IMG/VR virus record: IMGVR_UViG_3300025168_000054
Coordinates: 1-64,000 of that record
Reading direction: 5' to 3' (one strand)
Origin: a virus
DNA: 64,000 nt
In this document: positions 58,018-64,000 of the stretch, piece after piece
Layout of the letters: each line of letters opens with the position of its first letter
How positions within the stretch are numbered: the stretch's first letter is position 1
Notes under the pieces: model-generated
Told to the model about the DNA's origin: nothing
What the model saw: the letters and a program-made list of their open reading frames with translations, nothing else
The model's database searches: none
Position numbers and translations under genes: made by a program

Positions 58018-58271
58018 GCGTCGCCGACCACTTCACCGCAGTACATGTGCGCGGCGTGCTGCACCTTGGCGATGGTGTCGATCACATCCTTCGCAACCTC
58101 CAGGGAGATGTCTCCGGCGTCACACACTGTGGCGATGGCGAATGCCAGCTCTTCAGCGACCTGTCGATAGGAGTCACCGCTCTTGATCGCCTCGTCGATT
58201 ACCGCGCTGGTCGGTCGGTAGACCTTGCCGTAGTTGATCATTCTCATGAACTTGCCGTCGCGCTTAGTCAT
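58014..58271 (-). CDS. Hypothetical protein, 85 residues
   Basis: Starts MTKRDGKFMRMINYGKVYRP, immediately after the upstream stop, and overlaps the primase by four bases. The rest is helical (AVIDEAIKSGDSYRQVAEEL, VAKDVIDTIAKVQHAAHMYC). A Met at residue 9 or 11 is an alternative start. No family recognised. Confidence 0.55.
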   Translation of the reverse strand: MTKRDGKFMRMINYGKVYRPTSAVIDEAIKSGDSYRQVAEELAFAIATVCDAGDISLEVAKDVIDTIAKVQHAAHMYCGEVVGDA

Positions 58272-58568
58272 TCAGTTGTCCTTCGACGGTGGGTACCACC
58301 GCGCTGTCACTTTGTTGGTGTAGTTGTTTTCGCCAGAGTAGTAGAGAGCGCGCTGCCGCTTGCGCGTCCAGCCTGCCTGCTTCAGGTAGGCGCCGAGTTC
58401 GAGCCATCGTCGCCGCTCTCCGACGAAGTCTTCGAACAGGTCGGAGAAGTCTTCGTGGAATGCGATCTCGCTGACGCTCACACTCGGTAGCTTCGATGTG
58501 TTGGCGAGGAAGACGGCGATGCGGCCTACCACTTCTTCGCCGGACCTCTTGCAATATGTGTTGTTCAT
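58272..58568 (-). CDS. Hypothetical protein, 98 residues
   Basis: Start at 58568 (MNNTYCKRSGEEVVGRIAVF), coupled by ATGA to the 50-residue gene upstream. A longer frame to 58601 lacks a ribosome site. It contains FVGERRRWLELGAYLKQAGW and ends YTNKVTARWYPP, which look like a small winged or DNA-binding helical protein of phage accessory type. Not assigned to a family. Confidence 0.55.
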   Translation of the reverse strand: MNNTYCKRSGEEVVGRIAVFLANTSKLPSVSVSEIAFHEDFSDLFEDFVGERRRWLELGAYLKQAGWTRKRQRALYYSGENNYTNKVTARWYPPSKDN

Positions 58569-58717
58569 TCGGGTCCCTTCCAGTGTCGGTAAAAGTTCCA
58601 AAGAAACCAGCTCCCAAGAATCAACTTGAGTTGCCAGCCGGTTTTGTAGTGTCTGTACGGTTTCGCTCGTACTTTAGGTACGACGATGGGTTCTTCTTCT
58701 CTGGGTGATATGTACAT
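58565..58717 (-). CDS. 50-residue protein with hydrophobic C-terminal segment
   Basis: Reads MYISPREEEPIVVPKVRAKP, then a C-terminal LKLILGSWFLWNFY that could sit in a membrane. Real coding is supported by GAGGA before the ATG at 58717, the four-base overlap with the next start, and a good promoter 38 bases upstream. First gene of the long leftward operon. Function unknown. Confidence 0.6.
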   Translation of the reverse strand: MYISPREEEPIVVPKVRAKPYRHYKTGWQLKLILGSWFLWNFYRHWKGPE

Positions 58718-58754
58718 TAAGTTCCTCACGGCGCATCTCTGCACCGCAGCGCAC

Positions 58755-58783
58755 AGGTTAGCGGCCACGCACACAACTGTCAA
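58755..58783 (-). promoter_or_regulatory. Promoter of the replication operon
   Basis: On the minus strand, TTGACA (58783-58778), a 17-base spacer and TAACCT (58760-58755). This is a near-consensus sigma70 promoter for the genes from the 50-residue protein leftwards. The divergent small-terminase gene begins 19 bases on the other side, with TATGAT at 58790-58795. The element GTCAAACAG overlaps the -35. Confidence 0.7.
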
Positions 58784-58801
58784 ACAGGGTATGATGTCGC
58801 C

Positions 58802-59311
58802 ATGTCTGACCTCGAGAACATCCCTGCCCCCGACCAGTTGCTCGCTCGGTTGAACGAGCAGGACGCGGCGCTCAGCGATCCCGAAAAGGCCGGAGCTCTT
58901 CGAGAGTTGCTGCGCGCAGGCATCACGGTCGGTAAAGCAGCCAACCACCTCGACCTTCCTGTCTCTGTCGCATGGCGCATGGTCACTTCGGACAAGGCCA
59001 CGCAGAAGGCGATGAACGATGGCGACGACCTGCGGCGCAGGCAGCTTCGAGCAACGCTCGAGAACCGCGCTGACGACATGTTGCAGGTCATTGTCAGTCT
59101 CGCTCACGACCCTGACATTGACGGGTCGGTCAGGCTGAAGGCAGCACAGGACATTCTCGACCGGACGGGGCTGCTGGACAAGAACACCGGAGGCGGTAAG
59201 TCCAACCAGCAGCAAGCCGCTGCGGTCATCGAGCTCTCGTCTGTTGATCGAGACTTCCATGACCGGCTGCAGCGCATCACCGTCCGAGCAGGTACTCGGT
59301 CGGATGATTAG
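58802..59311 (+). CDS. terS: Putative terminase small subunit
   Basis: 169 residues. The N-terminal half has a helix-turn-helix (ITVGKAANHLDLPVSVAWRM). The C-terminal half has VRLKAAQDILDRTGLLDK, a segment typical of phage TerS and related TerS-like proteins. TerS recognises the packaging site and loads TerL. It is the only plus-strand gene in the right block, about 47 kb from terL. It has no clear Shine-Dalgarno. A TATGAT -10 seven bases before the ATG suggests a very short leader or an upstream promoter. A DNA-binding regulator is the alternative. The stop overlaps the stop of the converging gene. Confidence 0.6.
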   Translation: MSDLENIPAPDQLLARLNEQDAALSDPEKAGALRELLRAGITVGKAANHLDLPVSVAWRMVTSDKATQKAMNDGDDLRRRQLRATLENRADDMLQVIVSLAHDPDIDGSVRLKAAQDILDRTGLLDKNTGGGKSNQQQAAAVIELSSVDRDFHDRLQRITVRAGTRSDD

Positions 59312-59772
59312 TCTTTAACGATACGGTCGATGCCGTACTTCTCTTCGAGCTTGTGCTTTAGCTCTTGGAGATCGTCAAAGCGGGGATGCCCCATCAGTGT
59401 GTTGACGATGGCTTCGGCTGACTCTGTGAGAGGCAGCGACCGAAGAACATCATCAAACTCTTGAGCGACCTGCTCGGCCACCCTCAGGGCGTTGGCCTTG
59501 CGCTTGTAACCGTAGCCTTTGTGTCCGTCGCTAAACGTCAACCCTGTCGGCCAATGCGTAATCTTCCATCGCTTGTGTTTGGTCGAGTGACCAAACTCGA
59601 CTTCCCACGTCGTGGGGTCGTCCTTGTCCTTGATCGTGTGGTCTACGATGTTGCGCGGGTGTACGGCCAGCTGACCGTAGCACCGAGCGTTACGCGCAAT
59701 GACCTGGTAGGCACCGTCAACCTCGGGTAGCCGAGTGAAGACGGTGATGTCGTGAGTGCGCCACTTGTTCAT
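59308..59772 (-). CDS. Hypothetical protein, 154 residues
   Basis: Start at 59772 (MNKWRTHDITVFTRLPEVDG), one base after the upstream stop. Ten extra in-frame codons above it overlap that gene. It has a beta-rich centre (TWEVEFGHSTKHKRWKITHW) and a helical C-terminus. No family recognised. Part of the small-gene accessory region that may be expressed early. Confidence 0.55.
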   Translation of the reverse strand: MNKWRTHDITVFTRLPEVDGAYQVIARNARCYGQLAVHPRNIVDHTIKDKDDPTTWEVEFGHSTKHKRWKITHWPTGLTFSDGHKGYGYKRKANALRVAEQVAQEFDDVLRSLPLTESAEAIVNTLMGHPRFDDLQELKHKLEEKYGIDRIVKD

Positions 59773-59773
59773 G

Positions 59774-60280
59774 TCAGTCCTCCCAGATGCGAGAGGCATC
59801 AAGCAGCGCCGTCATAAACTTCTTGAGCTTGTCTCGCTTGTCGTCGTCCCCGTCACCCTCGAGATCCTTGATGGTGATGTAGTCGCGCTGCATCGGAGAC
59901 AAGAAGTTCACCCGCTGATGCTCGTTGTCGAACCGAACATCAACCCAGCGGGTGCCTACCCGGTACTCTGCGGCAGTGCGTCCGTCGTGGTCTGTGATAA
60001 CCAGCGCCGCCAACTGGATCGGCGGGATGAACGTCTCACGAACAGGCACCGCAAGGGGCATGTCGCCGGGCTTCATGTCCGAGAAGCCCAGCACCATGTC
60101 CTCGAGCAGCACAAGGCGGCGCGACTCGCCCTCGGTCTCCTCGTGGTTGGTGATGATCTGACACAGGCTCCAGATGTCACCTGTAGCCAGCTCCTGGTAC
60201 CAGAACTCTTGGGGGTCAGGCCAGGTGCGGGTGCTCTCGTCCAAGACTCTGCCGTTGGACTGCAGGGTGTAACGGTTCAT
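59774..60280 (-). CDS. Hypothetical protein, 168 residues
   Basis: Start at 60280 (MNRYTLQSNGRVLDESTRTW) with AAGGAG seven bases upstream. The longer open frame above it is unsupported. Mixed alpha/beta and acidic, with RYVGTRWVDVRF-like strands and a charged C-terminal helix. No motif recognised. Confidence 0.6.
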   Translation of the reverse strand: MNRYTLQSNGRVLDESTRTWPDPQEFWYQELATGDIWSLCQIITNHEETEGESRRLVLLEDMVLGFSDMKPGDMPLAVPVRETFIPPIQLAALVITDHDGRTAAEYRVGTRWVDVRFDNEHQRVNFLSPMQRDYITIKDLEGDGDDDKRDKLKKFMTALLDASRIWED

Positions 60281-60308
60281 TGCTGCTCCTTCGTGTGGTG
60301 TTGTGTGC

Positions 60309-60581
60309 CTAACCTGCGTTGCGCTGGCAGGCAAGTGTGAGTGCTTCTTCCAGTGTGAGCGGGTCGATGGACCCGTCCACGTCTCCATCATACGAGTGGC
60401 ACAGGTACCACCCGTTGGGATCGAGCTCGTCTTCGACGTAGCCCTCCGCCCACGTGACTCCCCAGACGTTGTCGCTCTCAGGCTCTACCGGGTAGGACGC
60501 AACCCACCGCACGTGTGGGTCGAGTACCTGCAGCGGCTCGAAACCGAAGGAGGCCAGCATGACGTCCTGTTCCTGGCTCAT
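60309..60581 (-). CDS. Hypothetical acidic protein, 90 residues
   Basis: Acidic, with many Trp and Tyr residues (VRWVASYPVEPESDNVWGVT, GWYLCHSYDGDVDGSIDPL). Overlaps the 40-residue gene by four bases. The strong negative charge on a small soluble protein is common among phage inhibitors of host enzymes, but no such role can be shown here. Confidence 0.5.
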   Translation of the reverse strand: MSQEQDVMLASFGFEPLQVLDPHVRWVASYPVEPESDNVWGVTWAEGYVEDELDPNGWYLCHSYDGDVDGSIDPLTLEEALTLACQRNAG

Positions 60582-60700
60582 GCGACCTCCTGCCCTTCGA
60601 TTTCGGTGAACTCGATACCGGTAATCCAGCCCGGCTTCCAGCCATTGCGGCCCAGGCGGTTCTGCTGTGCTGCCTTGATTGCAAGTGCATATCCAAACAT
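60578..60700 (-). CDS. 40-residue hypothetical protein
   Basis: From the ATG at 60700: MFGYALAIKAAQQNRLGRNG and then WKPGWITGIEF. Preceded by GGGAG at a normal distance and by the upstream stop at one base, and overlapping the next start by four bases. These couplings support it as a real gene. Function unknown. Confidence 0.5.
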   Translation of the reverse strand: MFGYALAIKAAQQNRLGRNGWKPGWITGIEFTEIEGQEVA

Positions 60701-60701
60701 G

Positions 60702-61139
60702 TCACTCTCCCTTGTTGTTGAGGTCGTGCTTGACGAGCCAGATGCCCGGCTCGCTCCCGCTGTCGATCGCACGCATCAGACTCTTGACGAACTTGCTGTC
60801 CGTCAGGCTGGAGGCGTTGGTACGCAAACCGATGTGGTCGTACACGTCGCTCGCCTTGACGATGTTGTCACTGTCGTGGTTGCAGACACGCTGCCAGGCG
60901 TAGGCCCGAGTGTAGAACTTCTCCCAGTTCTTCTCGGTGATGCGACCGATACCGACCGGCATGGTCAGCCAGATGAGCTGCTCGGTCTTCGCCGAGAAGA
61001 CGCGGAAGTCATCGTCACCGTTGTCGATGACCGTGCGCTCGCGCTTGTGCTTGCGGTAGTAGGCGATCTCCTCCGGGTCAGTGACCATGGGGAAGGTGAC
61101 ATCGCGGGAAACATCGGCGTAGTTAAAATTAAGGGACAT
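60702..61139 (-). CDS. Hypothetical protein, 145 residues
   Basis: Starts MSLNFNYADVSRDVTFPMVT. Acidic and mixed alpha/beta, with no clear motif. Its leader contains the run AACAACTAAACCAACCC (minus strand), which resembles the leader of the SSB-like gene (shared 11-mer CAACTAAACCA), followed by AGAGAGA. This gene could thus be expressed in the same way as the SSB-like gene. Not recognised. Confidence 0.55.
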   Translation of the reverse strand: MSLNFNYADVSRDVTFPMVTDPEEIAYYRKHKRERTVIDNGDDDFRVFSAKTEQLIWLTMPVGIGRITEKNWEKFYTRAYAWQRVCNHDSDNIVKASDVYDHIGLRTNASSLTDSKFVKSLMRAIDSGSEPGIWLVKHDLNNKGE

Positions 61140-61165
61140 GTGTATCTCTCTTTGGTTGGGTTGGT

Positions 61166-61213
61166 TTAGTTGTTGAGCGCAGACATCAGACGACCGTTCA
61201 AGACGTCAGGCAT
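61166..61213 (-). CDS. Possible 15-residue mini-ORF or gene remnant
   Basis: MPDVLNGRLMSALNN. It has the same AGGAGAGAGACATG ribosome cassette and the same first five residues as the 80-residue gene upstream. Its first eight bases overlap the end of that gene. It may be translated, or be the start of a gene whose body was lost by recombination between the repeated cassettes. Confidence 0.35.
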   Translation of the reverse strand: MPDVLNGRLMSALNN

Positions 61214-61226
61214 GTCTCTCTCCTGT
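61203..61226 (+). repeat. 24-bp direct repeat, copy 1
   Basis: ACGTCAGGCATGTCTCTCTC followed by CTGT, identical to 61438-61461. It contains the ribosome-binding site and start codon (minus strand) of the mini-ORF. Shorter versions lie at 61724-61739 and 63301-63316. Confidence 0.85.
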
Positions 61227-61448
61227 GTGATTGATCTGGTGCCCGTAGGCAAAGTGTCCGTTGTCCAGGTCCACGACCACTCGGTCCTCTGACACCGTGG
61301 TCCAGAGAACCTCGGTCACCTCATGCCCGTACTTTTCGCCGGGTCGCTCGGTCACCTCCAGGTGGGTGACCGTTGCTTTGAGGGGTGCGTCACGTCCCCA
61401 GCCTCCGCGCCAGATGACGACGTCTCCAACCTTCAGTACGTCAGGCAT
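61206..61448 (-). CDS. Conserved-looking small phage protein, 80 residues
   Basis: MPDVLKVGDVVIWRGGWGRD, then HLEVTERPGEKYGHEVTEVL and VVVDLDNGHFAYGHQI. The sequence is a small beta-barrel type (SH3/KOW-like), often seen in phage accessory regions without known function. It sits exactly between the two copies of the 24-bp repeat. Start fixed by AGGAGAGAGAC before the ATG. Confidence 0.65.
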   Translation of the reverse strand: MPDVLKVGDVVIWRGGWGRDAPLKATVTHLEVTERPGEKYGHEVTEVLWTTVSEDRVVVDLDNGHFAYGHQINHTGERHA

Positions 61449-61461
61449 GTCTCTCTCCTGT
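61438..61461 (+). repeat. 24-bp direct repeat, copy 2
   Basis: Identical to 61203-61226. It holds the Shine-Dalgarno and start codon of the 80-residue gene. The unit from repeat to repeat is 235 bases and contains one gene. Confidence 0.85.
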
Positions 61462-61470
61462 TGAAGTGAC

Positions 61471-61728
61471 TCAGGTGTTGCCGGCGGAGTTGCCGTCTAC
61501 CCAAACTTGGTAGTCGTCATACGGGTAGTTGAGCAGGTAGTCCGTGCCTTTCGGGGCAACCCTCCTCTGCAGGAAGTTGCCCTTGCTGTCACGCAAGTCG
61601 CGGATGACCCAGGCATCCTCCGACTTGTCAGACCAGTAGAACGTGGAGCCGTCCTCGAGAAGATCGAGAGCGTGAGGCGTGAGCGGGCCCATGCCACAGG
61701 CGGGGGGAAGTGAGTGAGTGTCGGGCAT
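61471..61728 (-). CDS. Hypothetical protein, 85 residues
   Basis: MPDTHSLPPACGMGPLTPHA, then a beta-rich part (STFYWSDKSEDAWVIRDLRD, YDDYQVWVDGNSAGNT). It has the repeated AGGAGAGAGACATG cassette. No family recognised. It begins with MPD like its neighbour because the cassette repeat extends into the first codons. Confidence 0.55.
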   Translation of the reverse strand: MPDTHSLPPACGMGPLTPHALDLLEDGSTFYWSDKSEDAWVIRDLRDSKGNFLQRRVAPKGTDYLLNYPYDDYQVWVDGNSAGNT

Positions 61729-61737
61729 GTCTCTCTC

Positions 61738-62124
61738 CTACAGGTTGATGCCGCACGCCAACGTGTGCGGCTTTCCGTTTGTGACGTTGAAGACCGCGAA
61801 CTGGCTGGTCAGCAGCGGTTGGTTGTTGCCCACCACGAACGTCTCGAGCTCGTAGGGGTTGTACCGAACTGCCTGCTCCGTTCCGTCGAGCAGGCTGAGG
61901 TGAGTGATCCACCCCTTGGCGTAGGCATGGACATGCTCCCTGCCCTCACGCCTCACGCGAGCACGGCCGGAAGGTTGCACCCTCCAGGTCACGTACTTCA
62001 ACACGATGCGCTTGGCGTACCCAACCACCAGGGCATGCTGTCGCACACTCCATTCTCGGCGGCGCTGGTTGAAGTACACCTGCACCGGGCGCTCTCGGTC
62101 GAAGAGCTGGTGGGTGCGCTTCAT
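61738..62124 (-). CDS. Conserved-looking phage protein, 128 residues
   Basis: Start at 62124 (MKRTHQLFDRERPVQVYFNQ). Codons above it lie within the upstream gene and read Arg/Ser-rich nonsense. It contains RRREWSVRQHALVVGYAKRI, REGREHVHAYAKGWI and NPYELETFV. This set of motifs is familiar from hypothetical proteins of many phages. Basic, beta-rich, function unknown. One base after the upstream stop. Confidence 0.65.
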   Translation of the reverse strand: MKRTHQLFDRERPVQVYFNQRRREWSVRQHALVVGYAKRIVLKYVTWRVQPSGRARVRREGREHVHAYAKGWITHLSLLDGTEQAVRYNPYELETFVVGNNQPLLTSQFAVFNVTNGKPHTLACGINL

Positions 62125-62125
62125 G

Positions 62126-62722
62126 TCAGTTCTCCTCGATGACGATGACGTCGTTGCTGTTGACCCAGAGGGTCTCCTCGGTTTCGTTCTCGACGTTGAT
62201 GCCGAGACGCTGGCCCGGCTTGTACCGGTCCTGACCTGTCCAGAAGACATGGCCGACCTTGCCGATGTTGTGCTGACTCTTGGGTCCAGCACGCACCACC
62301 CGGATGAAGTCTCCGCGCTGAACCTGCCGGTCCGTCTCCTCGACCAGGTGGGCGAGACTCTCAGCCCGCCGAGGCGACGGCGTCGGGGGCGGGGGCTGCG
62401 CCGCGCTCTGCGGTGCAGTGCCGAACGGGTAGCCGGCAACGGCTCCGCACTCTCGGCAGTAGTCGAATCCGACCACGCCGTCGTATCCGAAGTGGGTGGT
62501 GTTGCCGCATCCTGCGATGCAGCTCATGGTGGCGGTGGGGGTCGAGGTGGTGGGCATGGTGCTCTCCTTGGTGAGGTAGTCCTTCGGGATGAACATCCGC
62601 GAAGGCTTGATGGTGCGGTGCTGTCCTGCCTGGTAGGCGAGACGCATCACGTCGTCGGGCTGGCCGGAGTGGACCCGGCCATCGTGGTCAGTCCACTGCA
62701 GGCGTGTCTTCACACCTTCCAT
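62126..62722 (-). CDS. Hypothetical protein with possible zinc knuckle; two candidate starts
   Basis: 198 residues from the ATG at 62722 (MEGVKTRLQWTDHDGRVHSG), overlapping the upstream gene by 13 bases. A second ATG at 62557 (MPTTSTPTATMSCIAGCGN) has the far better AAGGAG ribosome site and would give 143 residues, so two products are possible. Cysteine pairs (CIAGC and YCREC) could bind zinc. The C-terminal part (FIRVVRAGPKSQHNIGKVGH, GQRLGINVENE) looks like a KOW/SH3 barrel. Function unknown. Confidence 0.55.
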   Translation of the reverse strand: MEGVKTRLQWTDHDGRVHSGQPDDVMRLAYQAGQHRTIKPSRMFIPKDYLTKESTMPTTSTPTATMSCIAGCGNTTHFGYDGVVGFDYCRECGAVAGYPFGTAPQSAAQPPPPTPSPRRAESLAHLVEETDRQVQRGDFIRVVRAGPKSQHNIGKVGHVFWTGQDRYKPGQRLGINVENETEETLWVNSNDVIVIEEN

Positions 62723-63303
62723 TGCTTTGCCTTCGACGTACAGTCGCCTTCGTAGGTGTATGTGGCTTCGCACATGTAGACGGTGCCGACATCCGGCACG
62801 TACTTGGCCGTCTCCGTGAACGTCTCCAGCACGGCGGTGTAGCCACTCTCCCAGACCCAGTAGTCGTCCTCGTGCCGGAGCGTGAACTTGATCTGTGTAG
62901 GGGGAAGCGCACGCGTCCCCTCCGTCTCTGTCCACAGAACCGGAGTGATTCGATCCCACGTCTCGTCGTTGAAGTCGATCCAGATCTCGCCCTCTTCGTC
63001 CCGGAGGATGCAACTTTCCTCGAAGTTGTACTCCGCCTCGTTCTCCCAGTGCTCAGCGCACGGGGTGTTGAACAGCTCGGGCAGGCCAGCGGCCTTGACC
63101 AAGGCGTCCATGTCGTGGAACTTGCTGGTGCTCGACTTCGCAGCGAGGTCCGTCTTGTGCTTAGCCACCAGCTTGCGGAGGGCCTCAACGGCATCCTCCT
63201 GCATCGGAGCCCACGCCTGGCATGGGTACTCCGTCGACCGGGCGTGCCATCCCGGCGTCCGGTTGGTGTCTTCCATCTCTCGCAGTTTCATCTTCGGGTC
63301 CAT
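62710..63303 (-). CDS. Hypothetical protein, 197 residues
   Basis: Start at 63303 (MDPKMKLREMEDTNRTPGWH) given by the AGGAGAGAGACATG cassette. Eleven codons above it have no ribosome site. Acidic, with a helical first half and a beta-rich second half with Trp and Tyr (DDYWVWESGYTAVLETF, VYMCEATYTYEGD). No family recognised. Confidence 0.6.
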   Translation of the reverse strand: MDPKMKLREMEDTNRTPGWHARSTEYPCQAWAPMQEDAVEALRKLVAKHKTDLAAKSSTSKFHDMDALVKAAGLPELFNTPCAEHWENEAEYNFEESCILRDEEGEIWIDFNDETWDRITPVLWTETEGTRALPPTQIKFTLRHEDDYWVWESGYTAVLETFTETAKYVPDVGTVYMCEATYTYEGDCTSKAKQWKV

Positions 63304-63370
63304 GTCTCTCTCCTGGTTGGGGTGGGTGTGGGGCACCTGTCAGGCCGTGCCCCCCTGCGCCTTGTGTCTC

Positions 63371-64000
63371 TCAGGCGACGAAGTCGAGCGCGCCGTTGCG
63401 CAGGACCTTGACCGTCTCGCGGTCCTGCTGGCGCCAGTCGTTGATCTGACGCATCAGCAGAGCTGCTCCCTCCTCGGTCAACTGACGCGCCTCGAGACCC
63501 ACGCCGCTCGCATGGGCGGCGTAGGTCATGGCGTCCACGATGGACGACGCTGAGCCCTGAGCCGACGTCGTCTCGTGAGTCAGCCCCTCGACGATGAAGG
63601 GCACGACCTCCTTGGCTGAAGGCAGCATCGAGCCGACCTTGCGCAACTCTGTCGCCAGTCCGTGCTTGGACTTGACGAACGCCTCGGCAGGTGTGGCGTA
63701 CTCCTCCTTGCTCTCGACCTCCGACGTCGACCAGATGACCGGCACCTCCTTGAGGCTCTCGTGCATGGCGATGCCCATGCCTGACGCCTCGATCATCTGA
63801 GGCAGCACCTCCGACAGAGCCGGGCGCTTCTTGCTGCCGTTCTTGATGGTCTCCAGCATGTTGCTGGTGTGCCGGTACGCGACCTGTCCGAAGGTCTCGT
63901 AGACGATGACCATGCCATTCGAGCAGAACGGATTGAAGTCAGCTGCTCTGAAGAACAGACTACTCGCGCGGGCCAGGGAAGTGCTTACGTCAATCGCTGT
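63371..64000 (-). CDS. DUF932-like protein, N-terminus beyond the window
   Basis: The frame is open to base 64000, with no stop in the 29 codons above the Met at 63913 and no ribosome site at that Met, so the gene surely continues outside. The visible part contains ADFNPFCSNGMVIVYETFG, like the R-x3-C-x-NGM segment of DUF932 phage/plasmid proteins. A helical region follows, ending NDWRQQDRETVKVLRNGALD. DUF932 function is unknown, but such genes often sit in early accessory regions and can be abundant. At least 209 residues are present. Confidence 0.55.
   Translation of the reverse strand, partial: TAIDVSTSLARASSLFFRAADFNPFCSNGMVIVYETFGQVAYRHTSNMLETIKNGSKKRPALSEVLPQMIEASGMGIAMHESLKEVPVIWSTSEVESKEEYATPAEAFVKSKHGLATELRKVGSMLPSAKEVVPFIVEGLTHETTSAQGSASSIVDAMTYAAHASGVGLEARQLTEEGAALLMRQINDWRQQDRETVKVLRNGALDFVA

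Noticed and set aside
58655-58680. Small palindrome TCGTACTTTAGGTACGA
   Set aside because: Six-bp arms inside the coding part of the 50-residue gene; likely chance.
1-64000. tRNA genes, CRISPR arrays, integrase, insertion sequences
   Set aside because: No cloverleaf-like sequence in the short gaps, no regular repeat-spacer pattern, and no recombinase or transposase motifs among the encoded proteins.

Overview
The window looks like a near-complete tailed dsDNA phage genome (bacterial virus), cut inside a gene at both ends. Genes are tightly packed, with ATGA/TGATG start-stop overlaps, clear Shine-Dalgarno sequences, GC-rich coding DNA and no stretch over 300 bases without a gene. I see no tRNA, integrase, CRISPR, insertion sequence or phage RNA polymerase. 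The TTGACA-type promoters suggest the host RNA polymerase is used. The host cannot be named from the sequence. There is no sheath, major tail protein or classical tape measure. Instead, gatekeeper-like and nozzle-like proteins are followed by three ejection-type proteins, so a short-tailed (podovirus-like) particle is most likely.

Left block (1-12179, minus strand): packaging and head genes run from TerL through a peptidoglycan-binding protein and the portal to an acidic coiled-coil scaffold candidate. Small basic proteins, a sulfotransferase-like protein and surface or appendage candidates follow. The latter include a two-gene cassette present twice in tandem. A holin-like membrane protein runs off the left edge.

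Middle block (12276-41141, plus strand): decoration candidate, major capsid protein, second decoration candidate, tail adaptor, nozzle, two tail proteins, then a 239/940/4861-residue trio whose order matches T7 gp14/gp15/gp16. The 4861-residue protein alone occupies 14.6 kb. It carries a muramidase-like domain and a zincin protease motif, and its ribosome-binding site lies in a perfect hairpin. A recurring extended -10 element stands 24-33 nt before five start codons in this block.

Right block (41143-64000, minus strand except one gene): a replication and recombination module with DUF927 helicase, Rad50-like ATPase, Dam methylase, UDG-like/family A DNA polymerase, SSB-like protein, Sak4-like RecA ATPase, Cas4-like Fe-S nuclease, SNF2-type helicase and AEP primase. 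It also holds a SpeD-like pyruvoyl decarboxylase, a stand-alone portal-like fragment, a lone plus-strand small-terminase candidate and a tail of small accessory genes. Several accessory genes share a repeated ribosome-binding cassette. The right-most gene (DUF932-like) runs off the edge.

The most unusual items are the giant multidomain ejection protein and its leader hairpin, the SpeD-like enzyme, the sulfotransferase-like protein in a virion operon, the duplicated cassette, the portal fragment and the 24-bp ribosome-binding-site repeats flanking a single gene.
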